From: Chryseobacterium candidae
GTDB taxonomy: Bacteria > Bacteroidota > Bacteroidia > Flavobacteriales > Weeksellaceae
Assembly: GCF_004916905.1 (NCBI RefSeq)
Contig: NZ_SDLV01000055.1
Location: 62,001-126,000 of the forward strand
DNA: 64,000 nucleotides
Reading direction: 5' to 3'
Part shown: positions 46,969-55,654 of the stretch, piece after piece
Layout of the letters: each line of letters opens with the position of its first letter
Position numbering within the stretch: position 1 is the stretch's first letter
The notes under the pieces: model-generated
Database searches by the model: none
Told to the model about the DNA's origin: nothing
Seen by the model: the letters and a program-made list of their open reading frames with translations, nothing else
Translations under genes and position numbers: made by a program

Positions 46969-48447
46969 TCATTTAACATTCCCAATAAACTTCTTTGCTG
47001 TTTTAACATGCTGCTTTCTCTTTTCTTCCGGCATCTTCTCCAGCGTTCTCAGCATCATTCCCAGTCTTGGATTTTGGGCAAAGAAATCCTGATGGTCATT
47101 AATAAAATTCCAGAATAGGGCATCCCATTGTTCCGCCCAGTCTCCGTTGCTGTAATCACTCATCTTTTTAATGTAATTGCTTCCGCTGATGTAAGGTTTG
47201 GTGCTCATTTTTCCGCCATCCGAATAGCTGCTCATTCCATACACATTCGGAACCATCACCCAATCGTAAGAATCAATGAACATTTCCATAAACCACTGAT
47301 AAACCTCATCGGCACTGAACTGACAGAGATTCATGAAATTGGCAAAAATCATCAGTCTTTCGATGTGATGGGCATAGCCGGTTTTCAGAATTTTCTGAAG
47401 TGTACTGTCAATCGGCCGGATTCTAGTTTGGGCAGTATAAAAAGATCCCGGAAGTTTCTGCTGATGTTTCCAGTAATTTTTATTTCGCTGATACGTTCCC
47501 TGATAAACATAAACGCCCCGTACAAATTCCCGCCAACCCAAAATCTGGCGCACAAAACCTTCCAGAGAATTCACCGGAATATGATTCTCCTGTGCAAATG
47601 ATATTGCTTTTTCCAGAACATTTTCAGGCGTTAAAAGTCCGATATTCATCAACGGAGAAAGGACGCTGTGATGGAGAAAATGTTCTTTTTCCACAATGCT
47701 GTCTTCATAAATACCAAACTCGTGGAATCGGTTCTCAAGAAACTGTTCCAGCCATTGCTCAGCTTCTTTAAAAGTGGTCGGGTAGAGCTGCTCATCGCTC
47801 AGGGTCCCGTGATTTTTGGCGAAATGTTTCTCAGTATATTGTTTCGCTTCTTCATAAAAGTCATTGTTTCGCGGGAAATAAATAGCAGGAGCTTTTTTGT
47901 TCTTCGGATATTTTTTGCGGTTTTCTGTGTCGTAGGTCCATTTTCCGCCCAACGGTTTTCCGGCTTTCATCAGAATATTTCGCTTGATTCTCTGCTGTTT
48001 GTAAAAATCGGTCTGATGATAAGATTTTTTGTCTTCAAAATAATCTTTCAGATCTTCTTTGGTATTGATGAAAAGCGGACTTTCCAGCATTTCGAGTTCC
48101 AGTTTTGTCTTTCCGAGCCTTTTTTCCAGCCAGTTGTCGCAGACATCAGTTGTTTTTATGGTTTTAAAATCTTCTTTTTCAAGCTTTTGAATTAAATTTC
48201 TGAGGTCTGAAAATTTCGATGAGCTTTCGATATATTCAACTTCAAAACCTGCTTTTTTCAGCTCATTTTCATAAAATTTCATGGTTGCCCGGTGAAACGC
48301 AATCTTCTGTTTATGAAAAGAATATTGTTTAAAAAACAGAAATTCCTCTACCAGAAATACAGGCTGATTTTTATCCAGATAATCCACATCCTCAAAAAGC
48401 TGATGTGGAAAAATCAATTGAGCGGTATGTTTTACTGTTTGATCCAT
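46969..48447 (-). CDS. Photolyase-related FAD protein (DPRP, PF04244)
   Basis: 492 aa. N-terminal Rossmann part (residues 10-120), and a C-terminal FAD-binding helical part with GYAHHIERLMIFANFMNLCQ, WVMVPNVYGMSSYSDGG and GWREFVRGVYVY segments characteristic of the deoxyribodipyrimidine photolyase-related family (prokaryotic 6-4 photolyase/cryptochrome relatives with an Fe-S cluster). Starts inside the end of the CRY-DASH gene (16-nt overlap, 48432-48447), so translation is probably coupled. Likely repairs UV photoproducts or senses light. Confidence 0.9.
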   Translation of the reverse strand: MDQTVKHTAQLIFPHQLFEDVDYLDKNQPVFLVEEFLFFKQYSFHKQKIAFHRATMKFYENELKKAGFEVEYIESSSKFSDLRNLIQKLEKEDFKTIKTTDVCDNWLEKRLGKTKLELEMLESPLFINTKEDLKDYFEDKKSYHQTDFYKQQRIKRNILMKAGKPLGGKWTYDTENRKKYPKNKKAPAIYFPRNNDFYEEAKQYTEKHFAKNHGTLSDEQLYPTTFKEAEQWLEQFLENRFHEFGIYEDSIVEKEHFLHHSVLSPLMNIGLLTPENVLEKAISFAQENHIPVNSLEGFVRQILGWREFVRGVYVYQGTYQRNKNYWKHQQKLPGSFYTAQTRIRPIDSTLQKILKTGYAHHIERLMIFANFMNLCQFSADEVYQWFMEMFIDSYDWVMVPNVYGMSSYSDGGKMSTKPYISGSNYIKKMSDYSNGDWAEQWDALFWNFINDHQDFFAQNPRLGMMLRTLEKMPEEKRKQHVKTAKKFIGNVK

Positions 48448-49730
48448 AATCTTCTGAATTCCTGACGGGAATCATACATTTCTGCCTGTTTTTCGGGATT
48501 GAAAGTTCTGTTACGGTTATCATTTCCGACTCCGGCGAGATACATCCAGTTGCCATAATTGCTATGAACATCGTAATCAATAAGCATTTCCTCAAAATAA
48601 GCCGCTCCAATTCTCCAGTCCTGTTTCAGGATTTTGCAGAAGTAGGAAGCCGCATTCTGACGACCGCGATTGCTCATCCAGCCTGTATTTTTCAGTTCAA
48701 GCATATTCGCATTCACAAAATCGGAATCAGTTTCTCCATCTTTCCATTTTTGAATCAATATTTTATTTTTTTCGGCAAGATAACTCTGATGATTGATTCC
48801 GTTTTTTTGGAAAATTAAATCTTTGTACTGTAAAGAAATATACCTGAAAAAATCCCGCCACAGCAGTTCAAAAACCAGCCAATACGTTGAATCATTAGCT
48901 CCGAACTCTTTTTCATATTTTTTAATTTCATAATAAATCGTTACCGCAGAAAGACTTCCGTCCGAAAGCCATGCTGAAAATTTTGAACTGTAATCTGTTC
49001 CCGCCAAACCGTTTCGTGTGTCTTTATATCTGCTCAGATTCTGTGTTTCCGGGAAATAATAATGTAATCTTTTCAAAGCTGCATTTTCTCCGCCGGAAAA
49101 AGGGAAGGCTGTTCTTTTATCGGTTTCAAAAGCTTCAAAACCTAATATTTTCAAAGAAATTTCATCACTTTTCAGGTGAATATCTGCTTTGTCATATATG
49201 TCATTTTCCGATGCAAATTCAGGACGAATCAGGAGATTTTTTTCAATTTTCTGTCTGAACGTTGTGAAAAGCAACGGAATGTTATCCAAAGCTTTAAATG
49301 CAAAAAGCGGATGTACCAAAAACTGAGAATACGATTTTTCCCAAATTGCAGACGGAACAGCTTTTTCAATTTTAGCCTGTAATTCAACTTCCTCTTTTGT
49401 CCATTCTTCCTGACAGAAAATCTTAACTACTTCAAATTCTTTGGAAATGTCTTTGAAAATATCTGCCGTTTTTCCGTATTTAACTAAAAAAGAAATCTTT
49501 TGTTTGGCTAAATTCTGTTTTAAATTTTCAACCGTTTCTAGCAGGAATTTGGCTCTGAATTTAGCAATTCTTCTACAGCCGGACTGCTTTTGAGCAAAAA
49601 ATTCACAATCAAAAACATAGACGGCAAGAAAAGGTAGATCTTCCTGCATCGCGTTGTATAAGGATTCTGAATCTCTCGTTCTTAAATCTTTGGTGAACCA
49701 GAGGATGTTGATTTTTTGTTTTTCCGGCAT
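48432..49730 (-). CDS. Cryptochrome DASH-type photolyase
   Basis: 432 aa from ATG 49730 (KINILWFTKDLRTRDSESLY opens the conserved domain; the frame extends 14 codons further into the DUF2256 gene). N-terminal antenna domain, then the FAD domain with FELLWRDFFRYISLQYKDLIF, GWMSNRGRQNAASYF and the DASH-type ending NRTFNPEKQAEMYDSRQEF. CRY-DASH proteins repair pyrimidine dimers in single-stranded DNA and can act as light sensors. Its first 49 nt overlap the end of the DUF2256 gene. Confidence 0.93.
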   Translation of the reverse strand: MPEKQKINILWFTKDLRTRDSESLYNAMQEDLPFLAVYVFDCEFFAQKQSGCRRIAKFRAKFLLETVENLKQNLAKQKISFLVKYGKTADIFKDISKEFEVVKIFCQEEWTKEEVELQAKIEKAVPSAIWEKSYSQFLVHPLFAFKALDNIPLLFTTFRQKIEKNLLIRPEFASENDIYDKADIHLKSDEISLKILGFEAFETDKRTAFPFSGGENAALKRLHYYFPETQNLSRYKDTRNGLAGTDYSSKFSAWLSDGSLSAVTIYYEIKKYEKEFGANDSTYWLVFELLWRDFFRYISLQYKDLIFQKNGINHQSYLAEKNKILIQKWKDGETDSDFVNANMLELKNTGWMSNRGRQNAASYFCKILKQDWRIGAAYFEEMLIDYDVHSNYGNWMYLAGVGNDNRNRTFNPEKQAEMYDSRQEFRRLWIKQ

Positions 49731-49837
49731 CTTTCGCTGCAATATTTTACATCGTCCCAGTTTTTCTTCCACTTTTTCCGCCAGCTGAAAGGCAGTCCGC
49801 AGACTTCACAGATTTTGGACGGTAATCCTGAAGGCAT
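49682..49837 (-). CDS. DUF2256 zinc-finger-like small protein
   Basis: 51 aa from ATG 49837 (MPSGLPSKICEVCGLPFSWR). The open frame extends to 49891, but that stretch lies inside a dispersed repeat, so the inner start is preferred. Four cysteines (ICEVCG and YCSERC) form a plausible zinc ribbon, with WRKKWKKNWDDVKYCSERC diagnostic of DUF2256. The family is regularly adjacent to photolyase genes; here it overlaps the CRY-DASH gene by 49 nt in a different frame, a tight coupling. Confidence 0.85.
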   Translation of the reverse strand: MPSGLPSKICEVCGLPFSWRKKWKKNWDDVKYCSERCRKNKKSTSSGSPKI

Positions 49838-49884
49838 ATTTCTATAGTTTTTATTTTTGACTTCGCTCTTTCCTGATTCTGCTA

Positions 49885-49969
49885 AAGACACTTTGATAAG
49901 CTCAGGGCGGCAACTCTAATACTTTTCGCTTCATTATTTCTCTACTGTCAGGCTGAGCTTGTTGAAGTC
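49885..49969. repeat. Dispersed ~85-bp inverted-repeat element, copy B
   Basis: Same order of sequence as copy A at 46390: 'AAGACACTTTGATAAGCTC', identical middle 'CAACTCTAATACTTTTCGCTT', end 'TGTCAGGCTGAGCTTGTTGAAG'. Confidence 0.65.
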
Positions 49970-49989
49970 TTTATTTATTCTTTAAAAAA

Positions 49990-51306
49990 TTACTTTAAGG
50001 AGTTTTTAAAATTATTAATTACCACGTCTTTCGATTTCAAATCATGCATCATGTTATACAGTCCGAAAAACGTTCGGTTCAGGTAAATGAAATGTCTGGA
50101 ACCGCGGTTGGTGTTCATTCCTTTCATATCACTTGCTTTTGCGTATTTTTGTCCCAGATCGGCGATTTCCTGGAAGAAAGATTCATCAGAAAAATCGAAT
50201 TTTTCCTTGTTAAAAGGTCTTGTAAATAATTCAAGCAATTCATAGAAAAGTTTAGCAAAAAACTCTTTTTCCTGCGGAGAATCTTCTTCGCGGAGAATTT
50301 CCAGTGTGAATAATTTTTCACGGAAAATTTCAGGATCTTTAAGATTTTCTTCTTTAGCCAATTCAAAATACGGAATGTAGAAATCTTCCGGAATCTCTTT
50401 GATACAGCCAAAATCGATCACCAACAATTCCTTATTTTCCGAAATCAGGAAATTTCCCGGATGCGGATCTGCATGAACTTTTTTCAGGACATGCATCTGA
50501 TACATATAAAAATCCCAAAGGGTCTGTCCGATTTTGTTCAGATCTTCCTGCGAATTCTGTCTTTTGGTAAATTCTGAAAAATGAATTCCCGACATCCAAT
50601 CCATAGTAATGATTTTCTCACAAGAATATTCGGGATAATAATGCGGAAATTTTACATTCGGAAGATGACTGCATTCTTCTGCGAAATGCTGACTTCTTTT
50701 AAGTTCCAGATTGTAATCGGTTTCTTCAAACAATTTGTCTTCCACTTCCTGAAAGTAAGATTCCGAACCTTCTTTTTTGATATTGAACATTTTCATCGCA
50801 ATCGGTTTTACCATTTTAAGGTCACTAGAGATACTTTCTCTTACGCCTGGATACTGGATTTTAACTGCCAGTTTCTGACCTTCCTTTTTTGCGGTATGAA
50901 CCTGTCCGATACTTGCTGCATTGACTGATTCGGCGGAAAATTCATCAAAAATATCTTCCGGATTTTTCCCGAAATATTTTCTGAATGTTTTCTTCACCAA
51001 TGCGCCCGACAAAGGCGGAACGGAAAACTGTGAAAGCGAAAATTTCTCTACGTATTCTACCGGAAGGATATTTTTTTCCATACTCAGCATTTGTGCAACT
51101 TTGAGCGCTGAACCTTTCAGCTCTTTCAGAGAATCGTAAATATCTGTTGCGTTGTCCTCATTTAATATCTTACGTGCTTCATCTTCGTCTTTTGTTATTT
51201 TGTTTCCGTAGTATTTCAGGTAATTGACTCCTACTTTTGCACCAGCTTTCAAGAGACTGCTCGTCCGTTCAATTTTTCCTGTGGGGATTTTATCTAATGT
51301 TTTCAT
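49990..51306 (-). CDS. ABC1/UbiB (AarF) family atypical kinase
   Basis: 438 aa. KxGQ-type segment LKGSALKVAQMLSMEKN (residues ~60-76), invariant NAASIGQVHTA (Ala-rich loop, ~130-140), VKIQYPG as the kinase VAIK-like lysine, MDWMSGIHFSEF, and catalytic HADPHPGNFL and VIDFGCIKE. ABC1 proteins bind nucleotide and support ubiquinone/menaquinone or lipid metabolism. It sits between a TetR regulator and the photolyase genes, all on one strand. A light or quinone stress theme is inferred. Confidence 0.9.
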   Translation of the reverse strand: MKTLDKIPTGKIERTSSLLKAGAKVGVNYLKYYGNKITKDEDEARKILNEDNATDIYDSLKELKGSALKVAQMLSMEKNILPVEYVEKFSLSQFSVPPLSGALVKKTFRKYFGKNPEDIFDEFSAESVNAASIGQVHTAKKEGQKLAVKIQYPGVRESISSDLKMVKPIAMKMFNIKKEGSESYFQEVEDKLFEETDYNLELKRSQHFAEECSHLPNVKFPHYYPEYSCEKIITMDWMSGIHFSEFTKRQNSQEDLNKIGQTLWDFYMYQMHVLKKVHADPHPGNFLISENKELLVIDFGCIKEIPEDFYIPYFELAKEENLKDPEIFREKLFTLEILREEDSPQEKEFFAKLFYELLELFTRPFNKEKFDFSDESFFQEIADLGQKYAKASDMKGMNTNRGSRHFIYLNRTFFGLYNMMHDLKSKDVVINNFKNSLK

Positions 51307-51533
51307 TTTTACATTTTGTTTATTGTGTTTTTAAGCGTAAAGGCTTAAATATTCAGTGTCTGGCAAGGCTTATCGAAGTTTTTTTCTGTCATTTTTATTG
51401 CAGCCCGACCTGAGTGGAGCTCTTTTTGTACGTTTTCGGAAAAGTTTTGGCACAAAAAAGCGGGAACGGAGGGCGGAAATAGCTGCCCCAATCATGAATA
51501 GTTATTTTTTGAAACCGAATCCAGATCTTTACT

Positions 51534-52193
51534 TTAGCTCATTTTAAATTTTTCCTTCCAAAGGAATTTTCCGAGGTCGAAAACTTTTCTCAAGGGTTCG
51601 TTGTCCATCAGTTCAAAGCCAGTGTCTATAGTTTTTTCGATAAAAATATCGGTCTTTTCAAAATCGGGAGAAGTATCTTTTTTCCAAAAGTCAATTGATG
51701 AAATAAGATGCAGCCAAAGCGCTTCCTGTCTTGATTTTTCGTTGAACTTTCGGAGGTCTTCTTTCGCTTTTTCAATCATTTCCCATTCGTTGAAATCCAA
51801 AGTGTTGACAAACTGTTTGTGGGTTTCCCGAAGCTTCTGAAGCGTTTTGATATTCTGGATTTTGCTGCTTCCCAGAATGGATAACACCAGGGAACGGTTC
51901 ATCGTCAGATTTTCAAAGAAAATATAATATACATTCAGGAGTTTTTCCTTGGCTGTTATTTCACTTGATGAATTAACCTCCGAGGCGAGTTCCAGCGATT
52001 TTGTGAAAAGATGATTAAGCATTTCTCTTTCAATCTGCTCAAAACCTGAAAAATAATGGTAAAATTCTTTCTCTTCAAAGTCGTTTTCTTTAGCAAAGAG
52101 ATAAACGTTTTTCGGTTTTTCTCCGTGATTCAAAAGATAATCTCCATATAATTCAAATATTTTTTCCTGCGTGATGTTGGCTTGTTCTTGCAT
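51534..52193 (-). CDS. TetR-family transcription regulator
   Basis: 219 aa. N-terminal HTH region around residues 10-55 (IFELYGDYLLNHGEKPKN then FAKENDFEEKEFYHYFSGFE), then an all-helical ligand domain. It precedes the ABC1-kinase gene on the same strand and probably controls it and the photolyase cluster. A perfect 16-bp palindrome lies just upstream of its promoter. Confidence 0.8.
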   Translation of the reverse strand: MQEQANITQEKIFELYGDYLLNHGEKPKNVYLFAKENDFEEKEFYHYFSGFEQIEREMLNHLFTKSLELASEVNSSSEITAKEKLLNVYYIFFENLTMNRSLVLSILGSSKIQNIKTLQKLRETHKQFVNTLDFNEWEMIEKAKEDLRKFNEKSRQEALWLHLISSIDFWKKDTSPDFEKTDIFIEKTIDTGFELMDNEPLRKVFDLGKFLWKEKFKMS

Positions 52194-52212
52194 AATAGGA
52201 TTTATTTACCAA

Positions 52213-52220
52213 CAAATTTA
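52213..52220 (-). promoter_or_regulatory. -7 element (TAAATTTG) for the TetR gene
   Basis: Exact TAnnTTTG on the minus strand, 20 nt before the start at 52193, giving a short leader. Confidence 0.5.
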
Positions 52221-52249
52221 GTAATTAATTTTATTTTAAATTATAATAA

Positions 52250-52265
52250 AGTATAAATTTATACT
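52250..52265. promoter_or_regulatory. 16-bp palindrome, candidate TetR operator
   Basis: AGTATAAATTTATACT is a perfect palindrome, about 30 bp upstream of the -7 element of the TetR gene, the size expected for a TetR-type operator. Confidence 0.45.
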
Positions 52266-52624
52266 ATATAAGCGATTTGATTTTTGAATTATTTAAAGAT
52301 ACAGTCACAATATAATAAGCCTGCAAATTGTGTAATGTTTACTGTTTATGCGTTTTCAGAATACGAAGATGGCGGGAATCCTAATTTGGTTTGGGTAGTA
52401 GAAAAAAAGATTTCAGGAAAATATTGAACGTCAGTTTTCATTCGGAAAATATCCCAGAAGAGATTTTTCATTCTAAAAAATGTTAAATGAGGTGATTAAC
52501 AGTGATTTATTTCAGGGCAGGACAAAAATGCAGATCCAAAAACAGATACGTTATTCTTAAGATTCTTGACAAGAAAAAATCAAGTTTATTTCAAAAAAGT
52601 GGAAATCTCAAGGATAGTATTTAA

Positions 52625-53632
52625 TCAAATCTGGTATTTCTCCTGCTGTAAGTATTCTGTTGCTGTACAGCCGGTAACCTGTTTAAATACTCTGTTAAAA
52701 CTTGCCTGATATGCAAATCCTGCTTTCTGGTAAATGAATGCAATCGTAAAATTTTTATGTTCCAAACGGTCAAAATCATCAAGAACCTGTTTGATTCTAT
52801 AGCTGTTCAGCAGATTGTAAAAGTTTGTATTTCCTTTTTCTTTTAATGTTCTGGAAAGATAAGTGCGGTTGGTACAAAGGATCTCGGCAAACTGATTAAG
52901 AGAAAAATTAGGGTCCTGCCACAGTTTTTTTTCTTCGAGACAGGAAATAGCTTTTTGATAAAGTTCTTCGAATTTATCAGAAGTTACCGATTCAGGGGCA
53001 TCAGGGTTTTCATGATTAATGTCTGTTGTTTTTACCGTGAATGTCTGCATAAGAGAAGACTTTTTATCTTCATTTTGTGATTTTATAGCTCCATCTTCCT
53101 TTATTTTGTGAAATATTTTAATGTAATAAAGATTAAAGCATACACAGAATAGAACAGTAACAAATGTAGATATACTTTGAATAAGATCTTCGGTCTTGCT
53201 GAGTTTAAGGGGATGTGAAATGTTAAAATACTTACTTATCAGGAAAGGACTAAGAAAAGAAATAACTATATAGATAGACCATAAAAGCATGATTTTGATA
53301 TTATAATGGTAATTTAAAAGTAAAAAAATAGGAATATAATAAAGAGCCTGTATTAAAATTGAATTGTATAGAAGATAAAAGCTATACTGAAGGATTGAGT
53401 AGGCGAATATATATATGGTTGAAAGGAATTTAAAACTTAGATTTTTTTTTAAGCCTAGAGTCCCTCCAAATAGTACACATAGAAAAAATAAAAAAATGAG
53501 TAAATGTCCTATGCCTTCAGGGTCTACGATATAATAGAAGGCTCCCATAAATAAATGAAACGGAGCGGTAAATAAAATAAAATTTTTCATAAACTCCTTT
53601 TCCTTTTGGAGTAAAAGATTATTTGTTTGCAT
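52625..53632 (-). CDS. Membrane-anchored AraC-family regulator
   Basis: 335 aa from ATG 53632 (MQTNNLLLQKEKEF); a TTG at 53698 would add 22 hydrophobic residues. About six hydrophobic helices follow (residues 15-180), then the AraC HTH domain from about 220 (DPNFSLNQFAEILCTNRTYL; YQKAGFAYQASFNRVFKQVTG). Its DNA-binding domain is the closest relative of the 9104 regulator in this window. Divergent from the RCC1-repeat GINT protein at 53989, the same layout as the 8008/9104 pair. Signal and targets unknown. Confidence 0.88.
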   Translation of the reverse strand: MQTNNLLLQKEKEFMKNFILFTAPFHLFMGAFYYIVDPEGIGHLLIFLFFLCVLFGGTLGLKKNLSFKFLSTIYIFAYSILQYSFYLLYNSILIQALYYIPIFLLLNYHYNIKIMLLWSIYIVISFLSPFLISKYFNISHPLKLSKTEDLIQSISTFVTVLFCVCFNLYYIKIFHKIKEDGAIKSQNEDKKSSLMQTFTVKTTDINHENPDAPESVTSDKFEELYQKAISCLEEKKLWQDPNFSLNQFAEILCTNRTYLSRTLKEKGNTNFYNLLNSYRIKQVLDDFDRLEHKNFTIAFIYQKAGFAYQASFNRVFKQVTGCTATEYLQQEKYQI

Positions 53633-53739
53633 TTCTAAAATTATTACTAATTTTTTTAAAAAGACAATGAGTAGAAACAATGGTACAAATAAAAGCAATC
53701 AATTAATAAATTATTGTTTTTTTGTTTGAATCAATAATA

Positions 53740-53747
53740 CAAAAATA
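53740..53747 (-). promoter_or_regulatory. -7 element (TATTTTTG) for the 52625 AraC gene
   Basis: Exact TAnnTTTG on the minus strand, about 110 nt before the ATG at 53632. Confidence 0.4.
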
Positions 53748-53837
53748 GTTTTTGTTTTTATATGTATTTAATTGTTAATTATTGTTTTTTAGTTGTTTAC
53801 TGTTTTTTTTAGTTTTTTTTAATCTTTGATTTAATGT

Positions 53838-53872
53838 TTTGTTATTAAGATTTTTGGTATCCTATAGATTTG
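53838..53872 (+). promoter_or_regulatory. Promoter of the RCC1-repeat gene (TTTG-N23-TAGATTTG)
   Basis: TTTG at 53838-53841 and exact -7 element TAGATTTG at 53865-53872, giving a leader of about 110 nt before 53989. Confidence 0.5.
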
Positions 53873-53988
53873 CCAAATACAATCTTATACATCTGTTTTT
53901 TACATTGCTGTAAGAGCTTTTTAAGAAATAATTCTAAAAAGTATTGTCTGAAAAGTAACAAGATTTAACCCTTAAAATATTCAACAAA

Positions 53989-55494
53989 ATGAAGAAAAAT
54001 GCATTACTAGTTCTAATTTCTATTTCGAGTTTTTATACTGCACAGGTAGGTATAAATACACAAGATCCTCAGGGAGTGTTAGACATAAAGAACAAGGCCG
54101 GTAGCAAAAGCGGATTGGTTCTTCCAGTCGTTGATGACGCTAATAACACCGTTACACCATCAGGAAGCGCTGCTGCAGAAAGTACTTTGGTATACGACCA
54201 GACGGGTCAGTGTATCCGTGTAAAGACAGGTACCGGGTGGTCCAACTGTTTAATTGATCAGTCTAATGTGAGTATTACGGCTTTAGGAAGTACCTTTTGG
54301 GTTGCAAGTTCTTTTTCCACATTAACGGAGCCGCTAATGCAGAAAAAGTTCAGCGGAACTCAGTATGCTACGGTATTCAGTAATGCGGCGGATAAAGATT
54401 ACTCTACAGGGGCAGGATATCCGGCATATGGTTTGGGAGTACCCGGACCCGCGGTAGCTGTATCTCCTGCTAAAAGAGTCTATAAAAGTAATATATTGAC
54501 AGTAAGCGGTAGTTATCAATCCAGCATTATGATCAATACGGATGGAAAGATTTTTGTTACGGGAGTTAACAGTAATGGAAAATTGGGAACGGGAAATCTT
54601 TCAAATCTTGATACATGGCATGAGGTTACATTAACGGGCGCTACCGCAGATGAGAAAGCAATACAGGTACAAATGTCACCTTATGCGTCCATTATTCTTA
54701 CCAACAAAGGATATGTATACTCTGCAGGAGGTAATGTTTTTGGGCAGACAGGTCTGGGAACTGTAAATGGAAATACAACAAGTTTTACAAAAATACCCTC
54801 TTTAAGTAATGTAAAATCCATCTGGGGCGGGGATGATGTTGATGCCAATGATATGTTTACTGCAATTACAAATGATAATAAAATATATGCCTGGGGAAAT
54901 TACAGTAATGCAGGATTAAGCTCAAGTCTTGGTACTAATGGCGTTAAATCAACTCCTATAGAAATTACATCTTCTTTTGCTGCAGCTACTGCATCTGGTG
55001 GTGTTGTAAAAAAAGTAATGATTGGTAATAATGGAAGTTTTGCGTTGCTAAGTAATGGTACCATATGGGCTGCGCAAGCAGTTGGAATTTCAAAATCTTA
55101 TATCGGGCTGGGAAACACAACTTCAACTTCTTCAGACTTACAGGATATCACAAGTTATATTACAATGGCTGCAGGTGAAAAAATTGTTGATTTTGACTTT
55201 AGTGATAATGGTGGGGCAATTATAACCAATCATTATGTGTGGAGGTTCGGAATGGATACATCTTACAGATTTTCAAATGCCGGTGGACAAATTATGACCT
55301 GGGCTAAGTTAAACAGTGAGATATATGACGGTGACATTATACTTACTTCTCTTGATTTAGATTATTCAGGTTTGCTTATAGGAACAGACCTGGAAAACTC
55401 CAACAGAATAATAGTCTGCGGCTATAATGCCTATCGTCAATTGGGAACAACAAACAATGACAATATTTTAACTCCGACTTATGGCAGATATTAA
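53989..55494 (+). CDS. Secreted GINT-headed protein with RCC1-like propeller repeats
   Basis: 501 aa. Signal peptide 1-18, then QVGINTQDPQGVLDI and the KSGLVLPVVDDA/STLVYDQTGQCI head. Residues 170-500 contain five to six RCC1-type repeats of about 55-60 residues: 'GKIFVTGVNSNGKLGTGNLS', 'GYVYSAGGNVFGQTGLGTVN', 'NKIYAWGNYSNAGL' and NRIIVCGYNAYRQLGTTN. This predicts an extracellular beta-propeller. No catalytic residue can be named. It is divergent from a membrane AraC regulator. Confidence 0.87.
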   Translation: MKKNALLVLISISSFYTAQVGINTQDPQGVLDIKNKAGSKSGLVLPVVDDANNTVTPSGSAAAESTLVYDQTGQCIRVKTGTGWSNCLIDQSNVSITALGSTFWVASSFSTLTEPLMQKKFSGTQYATVFSNAADKDYSTGAGYPAYGLGVPGPAVAVSPAKRVYKSNILTVSGSYQSSIMINTDGKIFVTGVNSNGKLGTGNLSNLDTWHEVTLTGATADEKAIQVQMSPYASIILTNKGYVYSAGGNVFGQTGLGTVNGNTTSFTKIPSLSNVKSIWGGDDVDANDMFTAITNDNKIYAWGNYSNAGLSSSLGTNGVKSTPIEITSSFAAATASGGVVKKVMIGNNGSFALLSNGTIWAAQAVGISKSYIGLGNTTSTSSDLQDITSYITMAAGEKIVDFDFSDNGGAIITNHYVWRFGMDTSYRFSNAGGQIMTWAKLNSEIYDGDIILTSLDLDYSGLLIGTDLENSNRIIVCGYNAYRQLGTTNNDNILTPTYGRY

Positions 55495-55559
55495 TTGCCA
55501 TTATCAGAGCCTTTACCTTTAGTTCTTTATTTATAAAACACAATATCTAAATACTGCAT

Positions 55560-55594
55560 TATATGAACAATCATTAATTTCGATTGTTCATATA
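55560..55594 (+). terminator. 13-bp inverted repeat between the RCC1 gene and the fibre locus
   Basis: TATATGAACAATC / GATTGTTCATATA, 9-nt loop. No T tract, so it could be an operator instead of a terminator. Confidence 0.4.
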
Positions 55595-55654
55595 ATTTGT
55601 AGATCAGAATTGCTCTCAAAAATTATTATTGAAGTTATAATACCAATCTTATTC

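Larger units (their letters stand above)
52194..52624. other. Intergenic region with TetR promoter and operator candidate
   Basis: 431 nt. The minus-strand promoter and palindrome are at 52213-52265. A 31-codon ORF at 52335-52430 is too short and unsupported to call a gene. The remainder is AT-rich with no structure I can support. Confidence 0.4.
53633..53988. other. Divergent promoter region, extremely T-rich
   Basis: 356 nt between the AraC regulator and the RCC1-repeat protein. Long T runs (TTTTTTTTAGTTTTTTTTAAT near 53800) and the two promoters noted separately. No ORF is supported. Confidence 0.45.

Noticed and set aside
51356..51533. Segment after the ABC1 gene with a partial open frame (PDLSGALFVRFRKSFG...)
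   Set aside because: Looks like a dispersed non-coding sequence rather than a gene; no homologous domain or start signal.
52335..52430. 31-aa ORF (MFTVYAFSEYEDGGNP...) in the gap upstream of the TetR gene
   Set aside because: Too short, no promoter or homologue recognised, and no coding signal beyond the open frame.
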